From: Catenulispora pinisilvae
Lineage (GTDB): Bacteria > Actinomycetota > Actinomycetes > Streptomycetales > Catenulisporaceae
Assembly: GCF_015356865.1 (NCBI RefSeq)
Contig: NZ_JAAFZA010000022.1
Span: forward strand, 1-64,000
Direction of reading: 5' to 3'
Length of the DNA: 64,000 nucleotides
The notes below the pieces were generated by a model that made no database searches, was not told where the DNA came from, and saw only the letters and a list, made by a program, of their open reading frames with translations. The translations under genes and the position numbers were made by a program. Every line of letters starts with the position of its first letter. Position 1 is the stretch's first letter. Of this stretch, positions 43,901-52,435 are shown in pieces.

Positions 43901-44630
43901 CGGCACTCCCGTGCAGCGCTCGGAGCCGAGCACCCCGACCATCACCTCCAGCTCCCCAGCCACCGCCTCGGCCGGGCAGCAGGTCACGGTCACCGGCAGC
44001 GGCTTCGGCGCCAGCCAGGGCAGCAGCTACCTGACGTTCAGTGACAACGGCACCAACTGGGGCGCGCCGGGCGACCTGGCCGGCTTCACCGTGAACAGCT
44101 GGAGCGACAGCGCCATCACGTTCACGGTCCCGCAGCCGTCCGGCTCGAACAACGAGTGGGCCGTCACGCCTGGAACCACCGCCACGGTCTCGGTGACGAC
44201 CGGCGCCGGGACTTCGAGCACGAATAAGGTCGCGATCGGTTCCGGGAGCCCGCCGACAGGACAGGTGACCGGATATCAGGGCTTGTGCTTGGACGATCGG
44301 AACGCCGTCACCACGGACGCCAACCCGGTGCAGGTCTACACGTGCGACCAGACGAACGCCCAGCAGTGGACGGTCGAGAACAACGGCACGCTACAGACGC
44401 TGGGCAAGTGCCTGGACGTGCAGGGCGGCAACACGGGGAACTCGACTCTGGTGCAGCTGTACACGTGCAACAACTCCGGGGCGCAGAACTGGTCGCCGCA
44501 GCCGAACGGGGAGCTGGTCAACCCGCAGTCCGGGAAGTGCCTGGACGACAGCGCCTCCGGCGGCTCCGGGACGCAGCTGATCATCTACGACTGCGACGCC
44601 GGGGCGAATCAGGAGTGGGTGTTGCCCTGA
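40992..44630 (+). CDS. Secreted GH31 enzyme with CBM35-like, TIG and ricin domains
   Basis: A 1212-aa exported alpha-glycosidase. A Lys/Arg-rich n-region and signal peptide span 1-50. A GH31 N-domain follows, interrupted at about 185-310 by a CBM35-like module (ASIADNHTGYQSPPGFVAGL). The catalytic barrel has nucleophile candidate Asp568 (TWLDWCCDNSG) and acid/base Asp638 (FTGDSQGTW), spaced 70 as is usual. A beta-sandwich, an IPT/TIG domain near 985-1085 and a ricin-B lectin at 1095-1212 complete it. The WLDWCCDNSG box differs from the usual WxDMNE, so specificity (xylose, glucose or galactose) is open. ATG 40992 overlaps the GH3 stop (ATGA), so translation is coupled. Confidence 0.88.
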   Translation: MKRVMRSVTKRATKRATKHAVRRRLPLISGLISAALIAAVIPAAAQTATSDSSPVNLSNPINMANGKAASQATVVQGDARFEVLTPGVIRMEYSPTGGFLDDPTFDIMDRAFTVPSFTSKVANGQLTITTSAMTLTYQVGSGPFTAVNTKMRLLGALPPGASANVTPTWGGECTFGQSCQAGAASLGGGASIADNHTGYQSPPGFVAGLTATGADASWRVLGTTAGAANVTIRYANNKGGDGNTETRTEDLVVNGVTTQVSFPATASWDDWSTVTVPVTLAGGTDTVAMNCDSGDSCNVNADDVSVTAPGASAAPFAPANPLGGYIRSYDSVNGSYSGGPSCASGQSGDACTANIPQMASGLLDQSGWYLLDDSQTSVWTSDGWVANRPTGDVQDGYLFGYGQNFTGALGDLAKLTGPSTLPDESVFGNWFSRYYGYSTSDYQGTILPQFQANGVSLDDLSVDTDWKSPNTWNGWEWNSSLFPDPTAFTDWAKAQGIDVALNVHSAIATNDPLYSQAQDIAGNTLSVQSGCANGGDCAVWDWGNVAQAESYFATADPTQNAVGMTWLDWCCDNSGVFSQPGVTPDAWINYLTARQMVNNGDRGFDLARVGASNQNSQAGAYAAGPWADHRSAIAFTGDSQGTWNELASEAQLAQDEGSIGEPYVSDDIGSFLGSNDGNANVPDDLYLRWMQLGTFQPIMREHSNSGQNARLPWQYDAATQAVGDNFMQLREELVPYLYTLAAQSSGSGIPMTQALYLNYPGQPAAYTNPTEYTLGANVLVAPVTQPGADVTTQVWFPPGTWQDYFTGATFTGPGTQSINTPTSRMPVFVKEGGIISLQPSNGQATSAGSAPITVQVHAGANGSYSLYDDAGTGLGYQSGQSTQTPIAYTENASGASSTLTISPATGSYQGAPSSRNYTLALVDESQPSSVQINGQTLSSSQWSYNSASDTLQVPLGAVATSSSLTITQTGGTPVQRSEPSTPTITSSSPATASAGQQVTVTGSGFGASQGSSYLTFSDNGTNWGAPGDLAGFTVNSWSDSAITFTVPQPSGSNNEWAVTPGTTATVSVTTGAGTSSTNKVAIGSGSPPTGQVTGYQGLCLDDRNAVTTDANPVQVYTCDQTNAQQWTVENNGTLQTLGKCLDVQGGNTGNSTLVQLYTCNNSGAQNWSPQPNGELVNPQSGKCLDDSASGGSGTQLIIYDCDAGANQEWVLP

Positions 44631-44650
44631 CGCTGACCTTGACTTGGTGA

Positions 44651-44692
44651 ATCGAGTGGCCCCGCGGAACTCCTGCGGGGCCACTCGATTTC
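44651..44692 (+). terminator. Strong terminator after the GH31 gene
   Basis: A perfect 15-bp stem pairs 44651-44665 with 44675-44689 around a 9-nt loop, followed by a short T run. It is the longest perfect hairpin of terminator type in the window, 20 bp after the GH31 stop, and may also act for the convergent gene ending at 44708. Confidence 0.88.
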
Positions 44693-44707
44693 ACAGAGCG
44701 GGGCCAG

Positions 44708-45076
44708 TCAGGAGAAGACCACCGAGCGCACCTTCAGGCGCTCGCTGCCGCGGCCGGTCAGCGGCCGCAGGCTGAAGTGGTTGCCGTCGCAGTCCGCGTC
44801 GCTGAAGACGACGGCGGTCGAGTTGGTGCGATTCCTCGGCGAGTCCGCCGGCGGCAGCACCTCGTGGTCACCGGTGACCTGCGGAAGGTCGACGCACTCC
44901 CGAGCCTCGGGGTCCACCAACTCGGCATCGTGCCGGTTCCCGTGGTGGTCGGTCCAGACGTAGCTGAACGTGCCCTGGGTGTGGTGGCGGTGGCTGGCGG
45001 CCATGGCCGAGGGGGCGCCGGCCAGGATGCCCAGGCCGGCGGCCGCGGCGACGGCGAGTGCACTGCGGAGTCTCAT
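44708..45076 (-). CDS. Small secreted protein, unknown
   Basis: A 122-aa exported protein. ATG 45076 opens a signal peptide (MRLRSALAVAAAAGLG, ending AMA-A near 28). The mature part has a His-rich start (SHRHHTQ), then ECVDLPQ and an Asp/Cys segment (SDADCDGNHFSL) with two conserved-looking cysteines. This suggests a small beta-crystallin-like or protease-inhibitor-like fold, but no family is certain. In-frame ATG 45109 lies upstream without a better ribosome binding site. It is convergent with the GH31 gene. Confidence 0.7.
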   Translation of the reverse strand: MRLRSALAVAAAAGLGILAGAPSAMAASHRHHTQGTFSYVWTDHHGNRHDAELVDPEARECVDLPQVTGDHEVLPPADSPRNRTNSTAVVFSDADCDGNHFSLRPLTGRGSERLKVRSVVFS

Positions 45077-45177
45077 CGAACTGCCCTTCTGCGAATTGAT
45101 CTTGCGCATAGTCTTTCGGACAGCCGCGCCGCGGGCCGGGAGCGACACGCAAGATCATGCAGACGCCGCGCATCACC

Positions 45178-45831
45178 TCAGGGCATGCGCTCACCAGCGC
45201 GGATCGCCGCGGAGATGGTGTTCCCAGGCGGCGCGAGCGGGCAGACCCACTCGGGGCTGTAGCGGCAGGAGGGGTGATACAGGAAGTTGAGATCGATGGT
45301 CAGCGTCGTGTCCGAGCCGCCGAGGTCGGCACCCTTGGCCGTGTCCAGCAGGTAGCGCCCGCCGCCGTAGCTTCCGTTCCCCGCGGTGCCGTCGCGCAAC
45401 GGCAGGAACAATCCGCCTCCGTACTGCGCCAGCCACCACACGTCGAGCCCGGCGCCGAACGGTTCGGGCAGCTCCACCCGCCCGATTCGGACCAGGTCCG
45501 TGACCTCGTCGCCGCCGGTCGGCACGGCCATCTGCTCGGGGGCGGCGGCGGGATCGGTGGAACGGTCGGTGGCGCGGTCGGCGGCCGGAAGCAGCGGCAG
45601 TTCGAACCGCAGGCTCGGGTCGTAGGGCCAGTACGGCAGGCCGGTGTCCCGGAGCGGATCGCCTGGCGGCAGCGAGCTTTGCGGGTGCGTGCGGAACAGC
45701 GTGTCGCGGCCGGCGCGCCACGTCGCATGCCCCGCCTCGGGGCTCTCGGCGTTGCGGATGGCCGCGTACAACTCGTTGACCTGCCGCCGCCAGTCGGCCA
45801 GCTCCAGTTCTGCGACGCTCACGACGCTCAT
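45178..45831 (-). CDS. DUF1684 family protein
   Basis: A 217-aa cytoplasmic protein. Typical DUF1684 features are FRTHPQSSL near 48, an LPYWPYDP segment, YGGGRYLLDTAKG near 165 and the C-terminal NFLYHPSCRYSPEWVCPLAPPGN. The family is widespread with unproven function. It begins at ATG 45831, overlapping the stop of the oxidoreductase gene by 4 bp, so the two are an operon. An Asp/Pro/Ala-rich insertion near 85-100 looks like a flexible loop. Confidence 0.88.
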   Translation of the reverse strand: MSVVSVAELELADWRRQVNELYAAIRNAESPEAGHATWRAGRDTLFRTHPQSSLPPGDPLRDTGLPYWPYDPSLRFELPLLPAADRATDRSTDPAAAPEQMAVPTGGDEVTDLVRIGRVELPEPFGAGLDVWWLAQYGGGLFLPLRDGTAGNGSYGGGRYLLDTAKGADLGGSDTTLTIDLNFLYHPSCRYSPEWVCPLAPPGNTISAAIRAGERMP

Positions 45832-46820
45832 CCCCGGCCCTCCGGATAGACCACGCCGACCTGCCCCCGCACCGTGTCCATCGTCCGCATCACGGCGAGC
45901 GTCTCCGACCACGGCGCCAGCGGGCTCTCGCGCAGCCCTTCCCGCAGGCACCGCTGCGCCTCGATCGCCTCGTGGGCCATGCCCCCGGCCAGGTACGGCG
46001 CCTCGACCCGTTCGACGAGATCGCCCTGGCGGAACACCGAGAAGCCGGAGGGGGAGGTGAACCCGCGTCCGAACTCGATCCGGCCCTCGCTCCCGGCCAC
46101 CGTCGCGCTCCACGTGCCGTCCGCCGACAGCGAGCAGGTCAGCGCCGAGACGCCGCCGCCGGGGTGGACGAGGGTGACGGCGGTCGTGTCGTCGACGCCC
46201 TCCGGGGTCAAGGTGGCGACCGCCTGCACGACGCTCGGTGTGCCGAAGACCAGCTGCGAGATCGCGAGCGGGTAGACGCCGAGGTCCAGCAGCGCGCCGC
46301 CGCCGAGCGCCGGGTTGCGCATCCGGTGCTCGGGGCCGCCTTCGAAGACGACGGAGAAGTCGGCCGTGACCAGCCGCGGCTCCCCGATGGCCCCGGCCCG
46401 CACCATCTCGACCATCCGCAGCACGGCCGGCACGCAGCGGGTCCACATCGCCTCCATGAAGAAGACGCCCGCGGCCTCGGCGCGCCGGCACAGGTCCTCG
46501 GCCTGCGCGGCGTCCAACGTGAGCGGCTTCTCGCACAGCACCGCCTTGCCCGCGTCCAGACACAGCGCGGAGGCCTCGTGGTGGGCCGAATGCGGGGTGG
46601 CGACGTAGACGATGTCGACCTCGGGATCGGCGGCCAGCTCGGCCCACGAGCCGTAGGCCCGCGGGATCCCGTGCCGGTCGGCGAAGGCCTTCGCCGAGTC
46701 GAGCGTGCGCGATCCGACCGCCACCACCTCGGCGTCGTCGAGCGTCAGCAGGTCCTTGGTGAAGGTGGCGGCGATGGAGCCGGTCGCGAGGATGCCCCAG
46801 CGGATCTTGGTGTGCGTCAC
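45828..46820 (-). CDS. Gfo/Idh/MocA family oxidoreductase
   Basis: A 330-aa NAD(P)-dependent oxidoreductase. It has the Rossmann motif (IRWGILATGSIAATFTKDL) at the N-terminus, the EKPLTLD motif containing the conserved EKP near 97, and a C-terminal beta-sheet domain with GGGALLDLGVY. Such enzymes act on sugars, sugar acids or inositol-type substrates. GTG 46820 is the start. It shares an operon with DUF1684 and is separated by 95 bp from the CBM32 beta-helix gene. A link to oligosaccharide degradation is plausible but not shown. Confidence 0.9.
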   Translation of the reverse strand: MTHTKIRWGILATGSIAATFTKDLLTLDDAEVVAVGSRTLDSAKAFADRHGIPRAYGSWAELAADPEVDIVYVATPHSAHHEASALCLDAGKAVLCEKPLTLDAAQAEDLCRRAEAAGVFFMEAMWTRCVPAVLRMVEMVRAGAIGEPRLVTADFSVVFEGGPEHRMRNPALGGGALLDLGVYPLAISQLVFGTPSVVQAVATLTPEGVDDTTAVTLVHPGGGVSALTCSLSADGTWSATVAGSEGRIEFGRGFTSPSGFSVFRQGDLVERVEAPYLAGGMAHEAIEAQRCLREGLRESPLAPWSETLAVMRTMDTVRGQVGVVYPEGRG

Positions 46821-46915
46821 CGCGCCAGGATACGTGGCGGTCCGGGCCGGCTCCCGGGGAGATCGAATCCCGGGAGCCGGCCGGACTGTGTACTCAGGGA
46901 TAGTTCAGGGCCGGA

Positions 46916-49180
46916 TCAGGGATAGCTGACCACGTCAGACGGCCCCCCGAACGCCGAGCTCACCGCCTTCCCGGTCCCGTTGACCACCGAGTCGATCCCG
47001 CCCGAGCCGTTCAGGAACACCGTCAGCAGGTCGTGCAGCTGCACCCCGGAGGTCTGCGGCACCTGGAACGCCATCGCGTTGTGGATGTCCGCACCCTGGT
47101 CGAAGTAGCTGTAGCTGCCCAAGCCATAGCCCTGGAAGGAGGTGACGGAGTTGGGCACGAACAGCGCCGGATACCCCTTCTGCGACGCCGAAGCCATCCA
47201 CGCGGCCTGGTTGGGGACCTCGTACGGGTTCTCGTTCTGGAAGAAGACCACCGTTCCGTTCTGGCCGTTCCAGTCCACCTCGTTCTGCTGGAAGTGCTCG
47301 ACCGCCAGTCCGTAGGACGTCACGCGGTTGCCGTTCACCACCAGCCCGGTCGGGCTCTGGTCCCCGGTCCACGTCCCGGCACCCGCGCCGTGGTCCGCGC
47401 GCCAGATCCACACGTCGTCCAGCAGCGAGTCGTTGCTGTCGTCGACCAGCGGCGTGGTCGCCGAGCCCGCGGTCGCGCCGCCGACGCGGAAGAACACGTC
47501 GTCCAGCGACACCGGGTCGGAACTGTGGTTGGTGGTGGAGCCCGCGGTGCCGACCTGGAGCAGCGAGGGCGAGGTGGTCGCCCCGGCGTCGAAGATCAGG
47601 CCGCTGACGGTGACGCCGCTGACGTCCGCGACGCTCAGCGCGGTGTTGCCGCTGGTCGGGACCAGGGTGGCGAAGCCCAGACCGACGATCTGGGTGTCCG
47701 GCCTGGTGACGGCGATCGTCGACGGGAGGTTGTAGACACCCGGGGTGAACAGCAGGTTGTCACCGGCGGCCAGGGCCGCGTTGATCTGGTCCACCGTCGC
47801 CGACGGCTGCACCACGAAGAACGTGTTCAGCGACAGCGACGTCCCCGGGGTCTGGCCGCCGGTCCAGGTGGGACCGTTGGAGTTGGTGGCCAGGGACGGG
47901 ACGAACACGTTGTAGTTCCCGCCAGAGTCCTGATAAAGATACGGCGCCTCCCGCGTGACCGGGCACGTCGCCAGCGTCGTGTACGGCGGCGGACCGCCGG
48001 ACAAGCCGGAGTTCGAGGCGAAGCTCTGCGCCGGCGCGCCGGGGTCGCCGCAGAACACCTGGTTCCACACGCCGTTGCTCCAGCCGTCCAGCGCGGAGTC
48101 CCGGGTGATGTACTGCTGCTGCGAGCCGTTGGTGACCGTGCCGCCGGTGAACTGCGAGTCGGCGATGAAGCCGCCGCTGGAGTAGCCGGGGCCGCCGACG
48201 CAGTAGTCCATCAGGCTCAGGTTGCCGTTGACGTGTACTCGGCGCATCGGCGCGGCCTGCGAGACCGCCCAGAAGTCGTCGCCGTTCTGGCAGCCGGACA
48301 TCCCCATGACGTTGATCGTCAGGTTGGTCAGCGAGCGCCAGAAATTGGTGGTCGCGTTGCAGGTGCCGCCGGAGCACTGGTTGTAGGAGTCGACGGTGCC
48401 GTTGATGGTGACGTCACCGGGGTTCCGGCCGAGCCCGGCGACGGCCTCGTAGTACCCGACCGTGAAGATCAGCGGGGTGGCCGCCGAGCCGTACGTCCCG
48501 GGCTCGAACAGCAACTCGTAGCGGCCGGTGCCGAACTCGCTGGGCACCTGCTGGTCCGAGATCGAGTTCAGCGTCGCCTGAATCGAGGACTGCGTCATCG
48601 ACGGGCTGAACACGATCACGTTCGAGCCGAGCGACCCGCCGGTCGGCGGTGGGGGAGTGCCGCCTCCGCCGTTGCTACTGCCGTAGATGCTGAGTTCCCA
48701 TAGGGAGTAGCCGTAGCCGGTGTTGCGGGCGGTGCCGTACATGCGGATGTAACGTCCGCTGCCGGTCACGTTCAGGGTTTCGGTGCCGCCGGGTCCTGTG
48801 GTCGTGGAGTAGATCGGGGTCCAGGTGGTGCCGTCGGTGGAGGTCTGGATCTGGTAGGCCTTGCCGGAGGCGGTCTCCCAGTTCAACACCACCTGGCAGA
48901 TGGCCTGGGTGGAACCCAGATCCACCTGGAGCCATTGTGGGTCAGAGAACTGCGACGACCAGCGTGTCCCGGTGTTCCCGTCCACCGCGGCGGATGCCGG
49001 ATAGCCGGCACCCTCCAGCGACGAGGCGGTCGCGGTCTTGTTCAAAGCCAGATTCGTGCCGGTGTTACAACTGGCCGCCGACGCGGCCTTCGCTCCCCAT
49101 GACGGCACGGACAAGACGGCCAGCATCAGTGTGAGAACGACGAACAAAGCAGCCCGTGGACGGGCCGAAGCATTACTCAT
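46916..49180 (-). CDS. Secreted CBM32 - right-handed beta-helix protein
   Basis: A 754-aa exported protein. The signal peptide (1-36) is followed by an F5/8-type C (CBM32) domain (about 38-168, TNLALNKTATASS, then SGRYIRMYGTAR), a Gly/Pro linker and a large beta-helix (about 185-740) of pectate-lyase or polysaccharide-lyase appearance (LLFEPGTYG, VAGLGRNPGDVTINGTV, SGGFIADSQF). No catalytic signature I can name, so the substrate is uncertain; the two neighbours act on beta-1,3-glucans. DNA for the CBM32 is identical, in inverse orientation, to that of the next gene. Confidence 0.8.
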   Translation of the reverse strand: MSNASARPRAALFVVLTLMLAVLSVPSWGAKAASAASCNTGTNLALNKTATASSLEGAGYPASAAVDGNTGTRWSSQFSDPQWLQVDLGSTQAICQVVLNWETASGKAYQIQTSTDGTTWTPIYSTTTGPGGTETLNVTGSGRYIRMYGTARNTGYGYSLWELSIYGSSNGGGGTPPPPTGGSLGSNVIVFSPSMTQSSIQATLNSISDQQVPSEFGTGRYELLFEPGTYGSAATPLIFTVGYYEAVAGLGRNPGDVTINGTVDSYNQCSGGTCNATTNFWRSLTNLTINVMGMSGCQNGDDFWAVSQAAPMRRVHVNGNLSLMDYCVGGPGYSSGGFIADSQFTGGTVTNGSQQQYITRDSALDGWSNGVWNQVFCGDPGAPAQSFASNSGLSGGPPPYTTLATCPVTREAPYLYQDSGGNYNVFVPSLATNSNGPTWTGGQTPGTSLSLNTFFVVQPSATVDQINAALAAGDNLLFTPGVYNLPSTIAVTRPDTQIVGLGFATLVPTSGNTALSVADVSGVTVSGLIFDAGATTSPSLLQVGTAGSTTNHSSDPVSLDDVFFRVGGATAGSATTPLVDDSNDSLLDDVWIWRADHGAGAGTWTGDQSPTGLVVNGNRVTSYGLAVEHFQQNEVDWNGQNGTVVFFQNENPYEVPNQAAWMASASQKGYPALFVPNSVTSFQGYGLGSYSYFDQGADIHNAMAFQVPQTSGVQLHDLLTVFLNGSGGIDSVVNGTGKAVSSAFGGPSDVVSYP
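48678..49085 (-). repeat. Left arm of a 408-bp inverted repeat
   Basis: The reverse complement of 48678-49085 matches 49515-49922 at every position I compared, including all reading frames. It codes the CBM32 domain and stops just inside each flank where the genes diverge. Confidence 0.88.
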
Positions 49181-49259
49181 GTGCTCTCCAAGGCGTGTGG
49201 GGATTGCGGAACCGAAGAGAGCGCCCTCGGGCCTTAAACGTGGCGCACGTGTTACGGAC

Positions 49260-49337
49260 TGTCAATACGGATCCGGTTCCGGAACTGGTTTCGGAACCGC
49301 TACCGAAACCAGTTCCGGAACCGGTTCCCTCTTGACA
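49260..49337. promoter_or_regulatory. Symmetric divergent promoter region with a large palindrome
   Basis: A perfect inverted repeat has 22-bp arms (49273-49294 and 49303-49324, built from GGTTCCGGAACC-like words) with an 8-bp centre (49295-49302). It is flanked by consensus TTGACA boxes on opposite strands: minus strand at 49265-49260, plus strand at 49332-49337. These are exactly equidistant from its midpoint. The -10 boxes are not clear. The palindrome may be a repressor or activator operator between the two -35 boxes. Confidence 0.7.
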
Positions 49338-49425
49338 CCCTCCATCAGAGGGCTGACGATTCAGGACCGAAGGGGCGCCCTCCCCGCACGGTCATCCCAC
49401 CGTCCGCCACCCGCGTAGGAGGGTC

Positions 49426-52422
49426 ATGAATCCCGCACGAAGGTCGTCCGCTTTACTGCTCATCCTGGCCATGCTGCTGGCCGTCGTGTCGGTGCCGTCG
49501 CTGAGCGCGCGCCGCGCGTCGGCGGCCAGTTGTAACACCGGCACGAATCTGGCTTTGAACAAGACCGCGACCGCCTCGTCGCTGGAGGGTGCCGGCTATC
49601 CGGCATCCGCCGCGGTGGACGGGAACACCGGGACACGCTGGTCGTCGCAGTTCTCTGACCCACAATGGCTCCAGGTGGATCTGGGTTCCACCCAGGCCAT
49701 CTGCCAGGTGGTGTTGAACTGGGAGACCGCCTCCGGCAAGGCCTACCAGATCCAGACCTCCACCGACGGCACCACCTGGACCCCGATCTACTCCACGACC
49801 ACAGGACCCGGCGGCACCGAAACCCTGAACGTGACCGGCAGCGGACGTTACATCCGCATGTACGGCACCGCCCGCAACACCGGCTACGGCTACTCCCTAT
49901 GGGAACTCAGCATCTACGGCAGCGGCAGTAGCACTCCGCCGCCGCCCGCCTGGAACCTGCTCTGGCAGGACAACTTCGCCGGCGCGGCCGGTACCGCTCC
50001 GTCCTCGGCCAACTGGATCGAGGACACCGGCCACAACTCCCCGGGCGGACCGGCGGATTGGGGTACCGGCGAGGTGGAATCCGCGTCGTCTTCGACCGCA
50101 AACGTTTCCGTGGACGGCGGCGGTCATCTGAACATCACAGCCCTCGAAGACGGCAGCGGGAACTGGACGTCCGGGCGCATCGAGACGCAGCGCTCTGACT
50201 TCGCCGCACCGGCCGGCGGCATGCTGGAGGTCACCGCGAGCATCAAGCAGCCGAACGTCGCGGACCCGGCCGGCTACTGGCCCGCGTTCTGGGCGCTGGG
50301 CAGCGGTTCGCGCACCGGCGGCGGCACCTGGCCGGCCATCGGCGAGACCGACATCCTGGAGAACGTCAACGGCCACCAGACCAGCTCCTCGGGCCTGCAC
50401 TGTGGGACCGCGCCGAACGGACCGTGCAACGAGTCCAGCGGCCGTGGCAGCGGTCTGCGAACCTGCACCGGCTGCCTGACCGACTACCACACCTACACCG
50501 AGGTCATCGACCGCACGCAGGCCGACGAGCAGATCCGGTTCTCGGTCGACGGCCAGCTCACCTGGACCGTCAGCGAGAGCCAGGTCGGCGTCACCACCTG
50601 GCAGGCGGCCGTGGACCACGGCTTCTTCCTGATCCTGGACCTGGCGATCGGCGGCTCCTGGCCGAACGCCGACTGCGGCTGCACCTCGCCGAACGCCGCC
50701 ACCACCTCCGGCGGCACCCTGAGCGTCGGACCGGTCTCGGTCTACACCACCACCGGCCCGGCCCCGACCCCGCTCACGCCGCCGCCGCCGGCCAGCGGGG
50801 CGAACGTCGTCAAGGTCACCGGCGGCCAGGGGAACTGGCAGCTGACCGTGAACGGGGCGCCGTACCAGGTCAAGGGGGTGACCTGGGGTCCCGGCAACGC
50901 CGCGGGGGACGGCTACCTCGCCGACGCGGCCTCGATGGGCGTCAACACCATCCGCACCTGGGGCACCGACGGCACGTCGCAACCATTGCTCGACGCGGCC
51001 GCGGCGCGCGGCATCAAGGTCATCAACGGGTTCTGGCTGAATCAGGGGGCGGACTACCTCAACGACACCGCCTACAAAACCAGCACCCTGAGCACCATCG
51101 AGCAGTACGTCAACCAGTACAAGAACGATCCCGGAACCCTGATGTGGGACGTCGGCAACGAGGTCATCAACACCGCGGGGAACTACACCTACCCCAACGG
51201 CGCGACCGTCGAGCAGGAGCGCGACGCCTACGCGCAGTACGTGGAGCAGATCACCGAGGCCATCCATTCCATCGACCCCAACCATCCGGTCACCTCGACG
51301 GACGCGTGGACCGGCGCGTGGCCGTACTACAAGCAGTACACGCCGAGTCTGGGCCTGCTCGCCGTGAACTCCTACGGCGCGGTGTGCAACGTGAACACCG
51401 ACTGGGTCAACGGCGGCTATACGAAGCCTTACATCGTCACCGAGAGCGGTGACCCCGGCGAGTGGGAGGTGCCGAACGACGCCAACGGCGTTCCGAGCGA
51501 GCCCACCGACCAGCAGCAGCGCGACGGCTACACCACGGCCTGGAACTGCATCGCCGGCCACCCCGGCGTCTCGTTCGGCGGGACGCTGTTCAACTACGGT
51601 GTCGAGAACGACTTCGGCGGCGTCTGGTTCAACCTGCTCACCGGTGGCTGGAAGCGGCTGTCGTACTACTCGGTGAAGCAGGCGTTCACCGGGCAGGCGC
51701 AGACGAATACGCCCCCTGAGATCACATCGATGACGCTGAGCAATACCGCGAGCGTTCCTTCCGGCGGCCAGTTCACGGTGAACGTCGCGGCGAACAACCC
51801 GACCGGCGACACCCTGAGCTACAACGTCGCGTTGTCCGGCAAGTACGTCAACGGCGGGACCGCGTTGCAGTCGCCGTCCAGCTACACCCAGACCGGACCT
51901 GGGGCGTTCACCATCACCGCGCCGAAGACCCTGGGTGTGTGGAAGGTGTACGTGTACGTCTACGACCAGCACGGTGGCGTCGGCATCCAGTCCGCGTCGT
52001 TCCGGGTGGTCGCGCCGCCGGTTGCCGGCACGAACGTGGCGCTGGGCAAGCCGACTACCGCGTCGTCGTTCCAGGCCGCCGGCAACGGCCAGACGTACGT
52101 CGCGGCGAACGCCACCGACGGGAACTGGTCCACGCGCTGGGCCAGTGACTGGAGCGATCCGCAGTGGATCCAGGTGGACCTGGGTCAGCCCACTGCGATC
52201 AAGCACGTCCAGCTGGGCTGGGAGTCCGCTTACGGGCAGGCGTACCAGATCCAGGTGTCGAACGACGGCACGAACTGGACCACGGTGTACAGCACCACGA
52301 CCGGCACCGGCGGAGTCGACGACTTCGACGTCGCCGGGACCGGCCGCTATGTGCGGATGTACGGCACCCAACGGGGAACCGCCTACGGCTACTCGCTCTA
52401 CGAATTCGGGATCTATGCCTGA
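49426..52422 (+). CDS. Secreted CBM32-GH16-second barrel-CBM32 enzyme
   Basis: A 998-aa exported enzyme. The signal peptide (1-36) and CBM32 (38-165) are followed by a GH16 laminarinase-type domain (about 175-445) with catalytic ExDxxE at Glu307, Asp309 and Glu312 (GETDILE). A second (beta/alpha)8-like domain (about 465-770) has acid/base Glu579 in DVGNEV and nucleophile Glu673 in VTESG, as in clan GH-A enzymes. An Ig-like spacer and a second CBM32 (about 870-998) complete it. The combination suggests endo-attack plus a second beta-1,3-glucan activity or transglycosylation. GGAGGG precedes ATG 49426. It is the first gene of an operon with GH64. Confidence 0.88.
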   Translation: MNPARRSSALLLILAMLLAVVSVPSLSARRASAASCNTGTNLALNKTATASSLEGAGYPASAAVDGNTGTRWSSQFSDPQWLQVDLGSTQAICQVVLNWETASGKAYQIQTSTDGTTWTPIYSTTTGPGGTETLNVTGSGRYIRMYGTARNTGYGYSLWELSIYGSGSSTPPPPAWNLLWQDNFAGAAGTAPSSANWIEDTGHNSPGGPADWGTGEVESASSSTANVSVDGGGHLNITALEDGSGNWTSGRIETQRSDFAAPAGGMLEVTASIKQPNVADPAGYWPAFWALGSGSRTGGGTWPAIGETDILENVNGHQTSSSGLHCGTAPNGPCNESSGRGSGLRTCTGCLTDYHTYTEVIDRTQADEQIRFSVDGQLTWTVSESQVGVTTWQAAVDHGFFLILDLAIGGSWPNADCGCTSPNAATTSGGTLSVGPVSVYTTTGPAPTPLTPPPPASGANVVKVTGGQGNWQLTVNGAPYQVKGVTWGPGNAAGDGYLADAASMGVNTIRTWGTDGTSQPLLDAAAARGIKVINGFWLNQGADYLNDTAYKTSTLSTIEQYVNQYKNDPGTLMWDVGNEVINTAGNYTYPNGATVEQERDAYAQYVEQITEAIHSIDPNHPVTSTDAWTGAWPYYKQYTPSLGLLAVNSYGAVCNVNTDWVNGGYTKPYIVTESGDPGEWEVPNDANGVPSEPTDQQQRDGYTTAWNCIAGHPGVSFGGTLFNYGVENDFGGVWFNLLTGGWKRLSYYSVKQAFTGQAQTNTPPEITSMTLSNTASVPSGGQFTVNVAANNPTGDTLSYNVALSGKYVNGGTALQSPSSYTQTGPGAFTITAPKTLGVWKVYVYVYDQHGGVGIQSASFRVVAPPVAGTNVALGKPTTASSFQAAGNGQTYVAANATDGNWSTRWASDWSDPQWIQVDLGQPTAIKHVQLGWESAYGQAYQIQVSNDGTNWTTVYSTTTGTGGVDDFDVAGTGRYVRMYGTQRGTAYGYSLYEFGIYA
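49515..49922 (+). repeat. Right arm of a 408-bp inverted repeat
   Basis: An apparently identical inverse copy of 48678-49085. Between the arms lie 429 bp holding both start codons, both signal peptides and both promoters. Confidence 0.88.
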
Positions 52423-52435
52423 CCGGAGGACGATC

